From: Eutreptiella sp. 'Long Island Sound 2002'
Taxonomy: Eukaryota; Euglenozoa; Euglenophyceae; Eutreptiales; Eutreptiaceae
Length of the DNA: 64,000 nucleotides
Reading direction: 5' to 3'
Assembly: GCA_964036045.1 (NCBI GenBank)
Contig: OZ038379.1
Coordinates: 70,152,719-70,216,718, forward strand
Position numbers and translations under genes: made by a program. This document shows, in pieces, positions 21,458 through 30,834 of the stretch (within the stretch, counting starts at the first letter, position 1; every line of letters begins with the position of its first letter). The notes below the pieces were generated by a model that saw only the letters and a program-made list of their open reading frames with translations, ran no database searches and was not told the DNA's origin.

Positions 21458-22140
21458 TTACCAGTCTGCCTGGGGCCGCACGTCCTTCGTGGTGACCTGC
21501 GGGTTGTACCTGATCAACGCCATCTCTACTCTCTTGGTGACCAGGTCCCTCATGTCCTCAGCACACGCCTCCAACTGGGTCTCTCTAGACGTCATGCGCG
21601 CCTGCAGATGTTCCACCGTACGCCTCAATAGCCTCTGTGCCATGACCTCCGGCACTACCGTATGCTCCAAGAGTCCCCACTACAGTGACTCCAAAATCAC
21701 CATGTGCAGAACTCCCTTGCGATGCCCTTCTTTCCCTCGTTCCCTCCCGATCACTCTTCTTCGGTTTGCACCCCTCTTGAGCAGCGGGATGTCCAGATCC
21801 CTCACTTTCGGCCCGTCTATCTCCCTATACTGTTCACATTGCGTGAAGTGCTCGTACGTTTCCAGCTCCTTACCATAGTTGCACCAATGTATTCCTCCCG
21901 GAGAACCATACCCCTATCCCTGTACCACTTCATGATGGTCTCCCTCACTGGCGCTTGACCTGTGAGGTCTGGAGCCGCCCTGGTCGTAGCCGTTTTAGCA
22001 TTGTGTCGGCGTGAGAATGTTGGGGAAGTGGACCTGCTGTTCCACTCTGCCCTCCAAATATCTGCTCAGCGTGACCACCTCCGGTCCCCCTGTCACCTGC
22101 GCCAGCATGTGCACTGGCTGCGGACACACTCTTAACTGCC
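21458..22140 (-). pseudogene. LINE-2 zinc-knuckle and helical C-terminal region
   Basis: From about 22,130 the minus strand reads VHMLAQVTGGPEVVTLSRYL, then after frame changes YGKELETYEHFTQCEQYREI, a C...H-x3-C knuckle remnant with one upstream Cys in WCNYG. A TAG follows, and then MAQRLLRRTVEHLQARM and EDMRDLVTKRVEMALIRY. The helical part aligns by character with the LINE-1 stretch at 10,047-10,394. At least two frame changes and one stop disable it. Confidence 0.6.
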
Positions 22141-22312
22141 TTCTGCCCCTGTCCTCCCCCACCACCTATCGGGATCTCTCTTCATCCCCCGACCTTGGCA
22201 GTATGTGCATCATGTGGAGGTGATCCTTTCTCTCTGGCACCCTGCACTCCGGTTCCTGTTCCTTGTACACCGCTTGTGCCGCTCCATCCGCCTCATGCTT
22301 CCCTACACCCCC

Positions 22313-22736
22313 TCAATGCGACTCCTGCTTCACCAGATGTATGTGCAGCAGCACGCTCCTGATCTCCAGGCCGTGCCATATTGTGTACACCAGTGACGCC
22401 AGTTCCGTGCCCAGGGCTTCATGCGTCTGCTTGTTGACAAGTCTCCTGAGGGATGCCATGTCCGCCTCTGCGTCCACCACCATCCAGATTTCCGTCACGT
22501 CTTCCCCTAGCCCCCCAAACCATGACGGCCACCGTTTTTAGCTCTCCATGGAACGCGGCCCCGTATACAACCTTGTGGACGATGACTTCCGTCTTCTGCC
22601 CCACCCCCTTGACCTGTACTGCTGCCGCTCCCCCCTTCGGCGGCTTCCCCCCACCCCTGACTCGTCCAGAAACACCACCACTCTACCAACTTTGGGCTCA
22701 GTAAGAAAACGTGTATTTTCCTGCCAAAAGGTAAGC
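22313..22736 (-). pseudogene. LINE-2 RNase H domain
   Basis: The minus-strand reading from about 22,700 gives VGRVVVFLD, GGKPPKGGAAAVQV and VVYGAAFHGELKTVAV, then after a frame change IWMVVDAEAD and IHLVKQES. These match the Asp, Glu and Asp motifs of the LINE-1 RNase H (FTDASG, SSHGEL, FVVDA) with the same VKQES close. Block B holds a truncated second copy of its first half at 43,286-43,540, which supports the reading. The frame change and the missing RT make it a relic. Confidence 0.65.
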
Positions 22737-22971
22737 TTTAGTTGTTTGAGAGATGCCTAAAGGCATACTACATTTTTACCTTAGTATTGGCCCATACAAA
22801 AACCGGTGACAAAACATTTTGACCTATAAATCCAAGCATTGATCTTTGGATGTTGTGTGGACCCCTGACCCCCGGAAATGATTTGACTTATGCACCATTT
22901 TCTGGACTGACTGAGGCGCTCACATTAGTCAAGAGCCCATACATTTTTCTACATTTTCTCATGAATGCTTA

Positions 22972-23047
22972 GGTATTCTAGTGGTCTGCACCTAGGGGCC
23001 TGGGGCACCTCTTTTTGAGAGGTCCTGGGTTCAATTTCCAATCAGCC
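22972..23047 (+). repeat. tRNA-like (box A/box B) segment, SINE-like, copy A
   Basis: CTAGTGGTCTGC resembles an internal pol III box A, and GGTTCAATTTCC (about 23,028-23,039) matches box B. A TGGG/TCCA stem closes a 7-base TTCAATT loop like a T arm. No full cloverleaf is convincing. It recurs at 43,746-43,825 in block B with small differences. Confidence 0.45.
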
Positions 23048-23158
23048 TTGCTAAGTAGGAAGATCCCATGTGACATGGTAGTGACCTCAGCGCCACAAGC
23101 CATGCCACCTCAGCACCTATGGGACCCAAAAAACAGAGTGCACATCTCTAGATGGCAC

Positions 23159-23166
23159 TATAAAAG
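23159..23166 (+). promoter_or_regulatory. TATA box candidate for chromovirus A
   Basis: TATAAAAG inside GGCACTATAAAAG, about 410 bp upstream of the first gag ATG and conserved in block B (43,934-43,941). Its position suits an LTR-type pol II promoter. Confidence 0.5.
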
Positions 23167-23574
23167 ACAGAGTGCCCATGTGGGCAATTTTCACCTGATT
23201 GTAGGATGCCTTCTAACTATCTCTTCTTAAATCTGTAGTTATTGTGAGTTCCTTTGTTGTTACACTAACTCCTTCGACTGCAGCCCTTCATGTTGTGGAT
23301 TGGATCCTGTGGTCCCTTGCTCTCACTGTGGGTACTTGGATTTCAGGTTGGTTCCATCAAAACATTTCTATTTGGAAAGCCTGGACTACACCAAGAAGCA
23401 GCAGGAGAAAGCAGAGGCACAAGCAAAACAATGTCTTCAAAAGCAATCAACAGTGAAAGCCTGTGTCAAATTTCTGGTACCAGGGATTTTCAGTCTTTGC
23501 GTATCTGCAGCCCCGTGAATTACAACCAGTACGTCGAGACTGACAACATTACTGAAGGGCGGAAGAAATGCAAC

Positions 23575-23838
23575 ATGGACACCAAGGACACTGCCGAGAA
23601 GACAGCGCCCTCAGTGGCACCAGCCAAGCCAGCGCCAGCGCCCAAAGCGGCTGGTGAACCTGGACCTGACGTGCCCTGAAGTGGGCTTGGAAACGAATGC
23701 CTTCAGGGCTTGGAAGCTGCCTTGAGTCTACTCTCTGCTGGAGGAACTGCAGGCAAAATGAAGCAGAAGGAGAAGAAAGCAGTCGATATGAGATTCGAAG
23801 AGGACAACCCGGGAGATGGACACGAACCATCCGATGAG
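23575..23838 (+). pseudogene. Chromovirus A gag, N-terminal piece
   Basis: Begins MDTKDTAEKTAPSV, then a Pro/Ala-rich stretch and an acidic Lys/Glu segment. Relative to block B it lacks 15 bases and carries a TGA just after GPDVP. The frame then stays open to EPSDE, where the Penelope-like element interrupts it. The frame resumes after the insertion at about 28,141 (PFHDKPV). In block B these two parts are contiguous, which identifies the insertion point. Confidence 0.65.
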
Positions 23839-23845
23839 TTTTAGG

Positions 23846-24556
23846 AATTTTTTGTAATGAGCTTTGAGCTTGTCCTCGCCGGAGAATCCTGAGAAGGGGT
23901 CCTCAATCAGAAAATCAGCGGTGGTCACGGGCTACTTCACACACGGCTCACATGCAAGCGTCCACAAACAAAGCCAAAAAACGAGACCGGTTTCGGCCCA
24001 ACAGTAGGCCATAATCAGTCTGAGCGTGAGATAACAAAGGATATTCAAAAAGACATTCTTTATCTCGCATCAGTGCGTGTATCACACATGCAGACATCCG
24101 TCATTTTACTGGCGTGTTCCATCTGGTGTATTATACATCTGGTTCACTGACTTCACTGAAAATACATGTGCATAGCGCAGGAATTGCATCAACAAATATT
24201 CAAAACACATGATAATTTGGCAGTGTGCGCGACCTGTTCAGGCGACGCGGCGGCGCTTACTCTGTCTGCAGTTGCCATTTTCAGCTGCTGCCCTGCAATT
24301 CAACAACAGGCTGGCATCCATAGACAAACTGTCTGCAGCTGGCAGGACGATCCCGAGATCATTCAGGGTTTTTACCAGCGCTCTGTGCCAGCGCTTCCTG
24401 AGATTTGGCTGTGGACGGTTGACTGCAAACAGTTTGGTCCCAGGAAATGATTGTTTGATGTGTTGGTTCAGTCTGTGAATTGGATCTCCATACTTCAGGG
24501 GAATATACGCCTCATATGGCACTCTCCACACATGGATGCGAAAAAATTCCGAAAAA
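23846..24556 (-). repeat. Penelope-like element pseudo-LTR, 3' copy
   Basis: Direct repeat of 27,397-28,136 with scattered differences. In element orientation it holds the last ~100 codons of the RT frame plus 3' noncoding sequence with the hammerhead-like core, and it ends near GGAATTTTTTG. Confidence 0.85.
23981..24030 (-). ncRNA. Degenerate hammerhead-like motif (3' pseudo-LTR)
   Basis: Same arrangement as the 5' copy (GGCC stem II, GAAACCGGTC), but the first core strand reads CTGATTA. The essential G8 is T, so this copy should be inactive. Confidence 0.5.
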
Positions 24557-26199
24557 CTACCCACCCTCCTACCCTTTGTTTTGGAATTTCGTGTCATGTA
24601 TCTGTCCTTCCCAGACCAACTCACAGGCAAGGAACTGCAGAGCGCTTTGGGGTACCCTAGCCTGCGGCAGTCCCCATTCATCCTCTTTACGGCCGCCAGG
24701 AAATATCGTTCATGGGAGTTAGTACGAAGGAAACGTACCCCGTCTCCCCGTCTCCACCCGCGTTTTGTACCTCGGGGGGTATTGCTGGACCAGGGGATGT
24801 ATGTGGCACTGTTTGTAGGCTTGAAATGGGTACAGTACCTCGGTTCATGCAGGTCCAGGACATGTAGGTCCAGGAAAATGATATCCGCTGACACACCCAG
24901 AGCCAAAACCTCAAAAGGCAGGTGTGGGGGGTACCAAGAGAAAAGCATTGCAGTGATCCGCGGCGTATGGGCGCGGTGGTGAATACACGCGCTATCAGCG
25001 ATAAATCTCAGCAAAATGCATGGCAGTGCATTCTGGCCCAGACGTTCAAAACAGCGCAGCGCTAGGTTAGCCCAGGCTGGGGCGCAATTCGTCCCCATGG
25101 AGAAGCCCTGGGCCTGCCTGTAAATTCCACTGCCTGGGGCCTTAAAAATATTATGAGTAAAAATTAGGTGCAGGAAAACCTCACCCAGGGAAACCTCGGG
25201 ATCGTACTGCATATTGAAAAATGGGAATGAGGTATCAATGAATCGAAACCATCGTTCACCAATCGGCTCAGTGAGCCATCGCACATATGCACGCTCATGT
25301 AATGTGATCTCAAAATTATTCAGACATGTGTTCTTCCACTCATCGCGCCAATAGCGGAACGCTTTGCTCAAATCACTGAACGTAAAATTTGTGTACAGGG
25401 CAGTGAAATCAAAGGAGGTCAGGACATACTGATCGTGGTCCCCATCCACCCAATGTTTGAAATTGTGTATGCTCTGTAGAAAATCCAGTGTATCCGTGAG
25501 GGGAGTGTTCTTGGCGTGTTGCCAAGCATTGAAGCGCAAAAATATTTTCCCCAACGTGCTCAAAATGATTGACAGGGGGGTAGTGAACCAGCTTGTGAGT
25601 GCTGTGGTCGGTCTGGAAGGCAAAGAATTTTCACGAATGGATTTTCTCTTGTGGGTCTCCACTTGCATGTATAAAATTGGCATTTTCATAGGCGGCGACC
25701 TTTCAAAGAGATTTTGCAACAACTCGGTTAGTGGTTCGTCCACGTTGTGGGATTCCAGCAGGGTGATGGTTGTTTTGGCGATGTCCCGTCTCCACACCTT
25801 AGCCTGGTCAGTCCGCATCAATTCTTGATCGGTTGTGAAGTCCCCAAGCTTGTGGTATACCGGGTCTCCATTTTTGTGGACCACACCCATGTTGTTGTTT
25901 TGTTCCATGAGGTATGTCTTGAGAGACATCACAACTTGATCCCCGTCTTTGTCAGCAGCCACAATTACGTGTGTGTTTGGGAACTCATGCACGCATCCAC
26001 TATGCCAAATCACACCACGAGAGGGGGGACGTTGCTCAGCAAAATCGCTGAGCGTGAACTTGAAAGTATCATGGCACTTGTTGACGAAATTTTCGATCAC
26101 GAACGACTCTGCTCCCAATTTTTGTAGCACACACGGAAGTGGGGTAGATGTCCACCTTTTTTGGTTCGTTTGTAAAAGCCAGCGACCATAGAAGCACAC
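24238..26199 (-). CDS. Penelope-like reverse transcriptase
   Basis: A 653-codon frame. RT motifs in order: RPTTALTSWFTTPLS (about residue 190), SFDFTALYTNF (about 268, first catalytic Asp), QGFSMGTNCAPAWANL (about 365, the Penelope-type motif 4) and LLRFIADSACIHH (about 400). Families of this type have two adjacent Asp in the last motif. Here the first is Ala, so catalysis is probably lost. The N-terminal RT part (LLSLGGKFVP) lies in the preceding frame (26,710-about 26,130). No GIY-YIG domain follows. The C terminus is basic (QSKRRRVA) and is duplicated in the 5' pseudo-LTR. Confidence 0.85.
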   Translation of the reverse strand: MCFYGRWLLQTNQKRWTSTPLPCVLQKLGAESFVIENFVNKCHDTFKFTLSDFAEQRPPSRGVIWHSGCVHEFPNTHVIVAADKDGDQVVMSLKTYLMEQNNNMGVVHKNGDPVYHKLGDFTTDQELMRTDQAKVWRRDIAKTTITLLESHNVDEPLTELLQNLFERSPPMKMPILYMQVETHKRKSIRENSLPSRPTTALTSWFTTPLSIILSTLGKIFLRFNAWQHAKNTPLTDTLDFLQSIHNFKHWVDGDHDQYVLTSFDFTALYTNFTFSDLSKAFRYWRDEWKNTCLNNFEITLHERAYVRWLTEPIGERWFRFIDTSFPFFNMQYDPEVSLGEVFLHLIFTHNIFKAPGSGIYRQAQGFSMGTNCAPAWANLALRCFERLGQNALPCILLRFIADSACIHHRAHTPRITAMLFSWYPPHLPFEVLALGVSADIIFLDLHVLDLHEPRYCTHFKPTNSATYIPWSSNTPRGTKRGWRRGDGVRFLRTNSHERYFLAAVKRMNGDCRRLGYPKALCSSLPVSWSGKDRYMTRNSKTKGRRVGSFSEFFRIHVWRVPYEAYIPLKYGDPIHRLNQHIKQSFPGTKLFAVNRPQPNLRKRWHRALVKTLNDLGIVLPAADSLSMDASLLLNCRAAAENGNCRQSKRRRVA

Positions 26200-26710
26200 G
26201 GCGCATCTCCATAGCCTCAGATTGGAGCGCCCTCAATGAACGCTTTATAGATGGACCAGGGAATGAATGGGGCACAAACTTTCCTCCGAGCGATAGCAGC
26301 ATGCAAAGGTATGGCGAAATTGGTTGAGACAAAACATCTCCTTGCAAGACGGTAGGCACGAAAGGCTTGAGGTGTAGTTCAATGCTGTGAAGCACTTTGA
26401 AATCCATGTCACTTTCAGCAATTTCTTTGGGGCAACGCGTCTTGTCCCACTCACGTTTTCTCATCTTTTGCTTCTTTGACCGCGTCTCTTTGGTGTGGGT
26501 GTTCGGAAACGGAGTTTCTTTGACTTTGGCAATTTTGCTTGCTTTTTCCCGCGGGTTTTGCGCCCGCCGTAACTCTTGGGACTTCTTCCTCACCTTCCTC
26601 TCTGTGAGCTTCCGGTGCTTTTTCGTGTCGTTGAGGTACGTGAGCTCCTTTTCATTGAGGTACTGCTTGAGGCGGAGTCTTCTTGCCCTCTCCCTCTTTT
26701 CACGTGCCAC
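26069..26710 (-). pseudogene. Penelope-like RT N-terminal region
   Basis: A very basic helical stretch (REKRERARRLRLKQYLNEKEL) followed by SPYLCMLLSLGGKFVPHS, the conserved N-terminal signature of Penelope-type RTs. The frame must change between about 26,200 and 26,130 to join the RT body, so the gene is broken here. Confidence 0.7.
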
Positions 26711-27488
26711 GTTTTTGATTTTGTAGCGAGCTCCGGTCGGTTGGTCACCTTTTTTTGTAGTGCACGGCCAAGGGCAAGTATTTGGTCATCCATTTCGAGT
26801 TCACTTTGAAAGCCTTCACGCATAATTTCCTCAAAGACGGTCGGCTTCTTTCTTTTTGATGTTCTCTTCCCACTTGGTGTTTTTTTTCCCAAAATTATCA
26901 TTGATCGATCGTAAGCTTACGACAATTTGCGTGAGTGCTTTATTACATTCTTCAACGAGATCACAGCGTGCTGTGTTGGTGTCCATTCCCCATTGCGCAC
27001 ATTCATCAACAATGGTAATAAAATGTGCATGCACCTTGCCACGTGCCGTGCTTGCCAAATCCCGCACACGAGCATCATCATTGGCTTTTTGTTTTTTAGG
27101 AGTTCAATTTTGGTGTTGTAGAACTCTTCGTGCACCTTCTTTTGAGACTCTTCGGCAATGACGTTCATCACTTTGTTGGTACCATCGTAAAATTGGTCCT
27201 TTTTGGCCTTGAATGTGTTGTGCCGGTAGAAGAGCATCTTTCAGATTGCAAGGTCACGATTCTTGGCTTTTTCGGCGGCCATGAGGTAGGTAACAACGTC
27301 CGAACCAATCGCATGTGGCACGGCTTGGAGTTGCCACTTTGGTTTGTGGTTTCGACACTTAAAAGACATATTGGCGCTCGGTAACACAAGACATTTCTGG
27401 AATTTTTTGGGATGAGCTTTGAGCTTGTCCTCGCCGGAAAATCCTGAGGGGTCTCGGGGTCCTCAATCAGAAAATCAGTGGTGGTCAC
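26590..27488 (-). pseudogene. Penelope-like element upstream coiled-coil region, frame-broken
   Basis: Several overlapping minus frames (27,488-27,168; 27,237-26,917; 27,067-26,831; 26,901-26,590) hold charged helical protein such as KKDQFYDGTNKVMNVIAEES, DLVEECNKALTQIVV and FQSELEMDDQILALGRALQKK. It may be an ORF1 or an N-terminal extension of the RT. No endonuclease motif was found. Frame changes about every 200-300 bp prevent a single product. Confidence 0.5.
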
Positions 27489-28136
27489 GGGCTACTTCAC
27501 ACACGGCTCACATGCAAGCGTCCACAAACAAAGCCAAAAAACGAGACCGGTTTCGGCCCAACACTAGGCCCTCATCAGTCTGAGCGTGAGATAACAAAGG
27601 ATATTCAAAAAGACATTCTTTATCTCACATCAGTGCGTGTATCACACATGCAGACATCCGTCATTTTACTGGCGTGTTCCATCTGGTGTATTATACATCT
27701 GGTTCGCTGACTTCACTGAAAATACATGTGCATAGCGCAGGAGTTGCATTCACAAATATTCAAAACACATGATATTTTGGCAGTGTGCGCAACCTGTTCA
27801 GGCGACGCGGCGGCGCTTACTCTGGCTGCAGTTGCCATTTTCAGCTGCTGTCCTGCAATTCAACAACAGTCTGGCATCCATAGACAAACTGTCTGCAGCT
27901 GGCTGGACATTCCCCAGATCATTCAGGGTTTTTACCAGCGCTCTGTGCCAGCGCTTCCTGAGATTTGGCTGTGGACGGCTGACTGCAAACAGTTTGGTCC
28001 CAGGAATTGATTGTTTGATCTGTTGGTTCAGTCTGTGAATTGGATCTCCATACTTCAGGGGAATACACGCCTCATATGGCACTCTCCACACATGGATGCG
28101 AAAGAATTCCAAAAAATTCCAAAAAAATTCCGAAAA
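27397..28136 (-). repeat. Penelope-like element pseudo-LTR, 5' copy
   Basis: Matches 23,846-24,556. Its end carries two or three tandem AATTCCAAAAA units (28,104-28,134) that the other copy has only once. It contains an orphan copy of the RT C-terminal codons (KRWHRALVKTLNDLG, QSKRRRVA). Confidence 0.85.
27541..27590 (-). ncRNA. Hammerhead ribozyme-like motif (5' pseudo-LTR)
   Basis: The minus strand reads CTGATGA, then a GGCC...GGCC stem II with a loop, then GAAACCGGTC. These are the CUGAUGA and GAA core strands. Stem III would be ACC/GGU with no loop, followed by the expected cleavage-site C (complement of 27,545). Loop-less or tiny stem III is known for hammerheads in Penelope-like elements, which are thought to work as dimers. 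Weak points: only two canonical stem I pairs are evident beside the core, and stem II has one unpaired or mismatched G. The motif would process element RNA. Confidence 0.55.
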
Positions 28137-28138
28137 AA

Positions 28139-30397
28139 GCACCCTTCCATGACAAACCTGTTCAGACCGCGCCGAGCGCCTCTGATCACTCTGCAGTACC
28201 CTCTTCAACAACCACCAAGCTCCAAGCCACACATCCAGCGACATCCTCACCCACACCCACACCACTTATGGCTGAGGGTCTAGGCTTTACCGGTATGCCT
28301 TACTCCACCTATGGTGTGACTCCAGCCGCAACTGCATGAGCTATGGCGGCTGCAGTCAGCGAACCAGTGCCATCCAGCTCCACCTACACCGGTATTCCTG
28401 AGTCTATGCCACGCCGTTATGATGATGACTATCACAGACCCGCGGCGGCTGTGTACATGATTGGTATACCTGGCTATGCGGCGCCCAAGCCTGGCTATAC
28501 CATGCCGGCACCTGGCTTCACCTCTCTGAGTGGCCTACGTGGCCCTGAGTCTTGTGGTGGAAGGAGCGGAGGATCGGGAAGAACCTCAAACAAGTCTCTG
28601 ACGCGGTTGGAGATACGAGAAGCTCTTCGAGGAGCCACTGCAGACCTAGCGGGCGATTTAACTCAAGAAGTTCGGGCCAAGTTGGAGCTCCTTATTCCTC
28701 CCCAAGCATCAACTACCACCATGGGAGCTTCTCTTCATCGACTACAAGCCAATCATCTGGTGGGGGGACTTACAAACACCCTGGGAGGCTTGAGGAGCCG
28801 ACCTATGCTGACCCCTGCTGTGATACCAAGGAGCCCTTTCGTATAAAGAATGCCCCAGCGGCCCTACAGCCACGTGGAGAAATACACGCGAGCCGAGCTC
28901 GACCAGTTGGGGTTGCCAGTCCTAAGGGCTATGGTTGATGTTGGGCCCTACGGCTCCAGTGATCTGGGCGGTGACCCTTCTGATGATGAGCCGCCATCTA
29001 TGACGTCTGCTTCACCCTCTGAGGGGGATGACCCTGTGGACCCCGAGGACCTGAGCGGCAAGTGGGAGATGAAAAAGAGGAAGACAAAGCGCCACGAGAG
29101 ACGCGGGTCTCAGGAGGATAAGGCCATTGCAACCTCCAAGATTGTGGTGAACTTGCCGGAGTTCACAAGGAAGGACCTCAGCGCGTTTGCTGAGAACTTC
29201 GGCCGGTTCCTGAGGATGAACGGCCAAACCCGTGCTAGTGGGCGAATGAAGTGCGATCTGCTCCTCCAGTGCTTCAAGACCAAGTACCTGGAGAAGCAGG
29301 TCAAGCCCATCGCGACAAAGTCCGCCACCTTCGCGGACGTGTTGGTTGCCTTGGAGAGGCAGTACCCGTCCTACGACACCGACCTCTCCATCCGGGCCGA
29401 GATCCAGAACATGGCAGCGTTGCCCAACAACCCCAAGCCTGCCGGGATTTCAGAGCTGCTTGCCGACCTCGACCACTGGGTAGGGCGACTGACGCCAGGT
29501 TCCTATGGCAGCGACGAGGTGCTCTTCTGGCTGGTGGCCAAGCTCCCACGAGAGCTGTGGGATGATCGCCCGGCAACAGCGGAGCGCAAGGCAAGAGCCC
29601 TCACCTACGAGAACCTGTCTGTCCTACTTTTGGAGCTGGCGCTGGAAAAAGAAAGCAACCAGTACCTGAACGCCTACCGCCCTGGAGGAGGCCGTTCTGA
29701 GAGCCATGGCCGAGGGTACCAAGGACCCCGCCCCGGAGAGGGGCCTACCCCCAAAAATGCTCGCTTCAAGAGCAATGTCCAGGATCTCTTCTGGTGTGAT
29801 GGCAGAGATGGGCAGGGTTGCCTGCTTAATGCCCCTGACTGTGACCAGCGGAACTGTTTGGTGGTCCAGGGGAAGAAGCAGGAGACACCGGCGCAAAGCC
29901 AATATGCCGGACCACTACAGGTGCACAATCACCTGTGCCTTCTGCGGAAGAGGAAGCACTACGTGGACGAGTGCTACCACAAGCAACGCCTTTCGGCGAA
30001 GCTCAAGAACGAAAACGGAAGTGGCAAGGGCAGTGGCAAGGGCAACGCCCACCAGGACAGTGGTAAGGGCAAGTCCAAGGGCCCTGGCAAGGGCCAAGGT
30101 GGCAAGGGCAAAGGTGGACGAGGAGGCTCTGACCGCAAGCTGGACAGCAACAAGAATGCGGACCACTCTGGAGGGAACCCCAATCCTACCCCAGGGGGGA
30201 ACTCTGAGCCATCTGGTGGGCCACCAAAGACGGGACCTACGACCCGTTCCCAGACGCAAGCCCAACAGGAACAAGGGCCTAAGCGTGCCAACGAAGATGG
30301 GGATCAGTCAAATTGCCGCAAACGTTCCCGTCTCATGCGCATGGCGCGGAAACTGCAGAGGAAGGGGTTTGAAGTGACCTGCCCCGCGGAGTTCTAA
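28139..30397 (+). pseudogene. Chromovirus A gag and nucleocapsid
   Basis: One frame runs from the insertion edge through an internal Met (28,268, MAEGLGFTGM), a TGA (28,337), a TAA (28,844) and on to a TAA at 30,395. Block B has sense codons at the two internal stops. The N-terminal part is Pro/Tyr/Gly-rich. The central capsid-like region (about 29,130-29,640; GRFLRMNGQTRASGRMKC, ADVLVALERQY) is helical. The nucleocapsid (29,934-29,974) encodes a CCHC knuckle whose first half (CAFCG) is one base out of frame with the second (HYVDEC). A Gly-Lys-rich tail (GKGSGKG repeats) follows. It would coat element RNA. Confidence 0.8.
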
Positions 30398-30834
30398 CAG
30401 GGACTCTCCAGGGGACCTACAGATCTGGTGTTCTGGGGACGTATCTGTCTTGCAGGACGGGAATACCTGGGGGTACTGGATACTGGGGCCACTATGTCTA
30501 TTGGGGCCAAGAAAACGTTACCTCGTGCGGACCTGAAGAACATCATGCCTAACGCAGCCATCCGCATCGGAGATGGGCATGTGGTGCACAGTTGTGGGGA
30601 CTGTGAGGTCAACGTGCCTATGGGATCAAGGAGCATTGCCCATTGATTCTACGTGATGGACACCGAAGCCTTCGAATTTGTACTGGGGACCGACTGCTTC
30701 GTCAAGCACTCCCAGATTCTATCCCTCACTCTGCAAGCACCCTACGTCCTCCAAGTGGACCATGGTGATAGAGGAAATCTGTACCACTGGAGCAGTCTGA
30801 ACACACTTCAAGCTACCTGGGGGTGTGCAAGAAG
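30398..30834 (+). pseudogene. Chromovirus A aspartic protease
   Basis: In the gag frame, directly after the TAA at 30,395. The sequence LGVLDTGATMS (about 30,470-30,500) is the retropepsin active-site motif. IGDGHVVHSCGDCEV and FVLGTDCF follow the usual layout of a flap and a second conserved Gly. A TGA at 30,644-30,646 interrupts it where block B has TGG. The protease would cut the Gag-Pol polyprotein. The same gag-pro stop is present in all three copies in the window. Confidence 0.8.

Larger units (their letters stand above)
20947..22736 (-). mobile_element. LINE-2: 3' half of a second LINE family
   Basis: In minus orientation this interval carries an RNase H (22,736-22,313), a zinc-knuckle region (about 21,900-21,830) and a helical C-terminal segment (about 21,670-21,458). 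Each corresponds in order to LINE-1 copy 1. Sequence identity to LINE-1 is low apart from motifs such as FHGEL/SHGEL, VVDA and VKQES, so it is a separate family. The 5' part with the RT is missing: above 22,740 the sequence is unrelated AT-rich leader. About 20,947-21,457 is Arg/Gly-rich without clear domains. Confidence 0.65.
23840..28138 (-). mobile_element. Penelope-like element with terminal repeats, inserted in gag
   Basis: About 4.3 kb absent from the matching position in block B (44,629). In minus orientation: 5' terminal repeat (28,136-27,397), coiled-coil region, RT, 3' terminal repeat (24,556-23,846). The repeats are direct, about 710-740 bp, and contain the 3' end of the RT frame, as in the pseudo-LTRs that Penelope-like elements form by head-to-tail arrangement. 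No GIY-YIG endonuclease motif was seen at either end, so it would belong to the endonuclease-lacking group. Both repeats carry a hammerhead-like core. Confidence 0.8.

Noticed and set aside
22972-23047. A functional tRNA gene
   Set aside because: Box A and box B are present, but no consistent acceptor or anticodon stem can be drawn.
24238-27488. GIY-YIG endonuclease in the Penelope-like element
   Set aside because: No GIY/YIG motif or following Arg/Glu pattern was found before or after the RT in any minus frame.
9925-30397. Reassigned TAA/TAG codons in the nuclear code
   Set aside because: TAA, TAG and TGA all appear as isolated lesions, and the same sites are sense codons in other copies (for example 28,337, 28,844 and 30,644). 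Decay explains them better. Conserved cases are noted as possible readthrough only.
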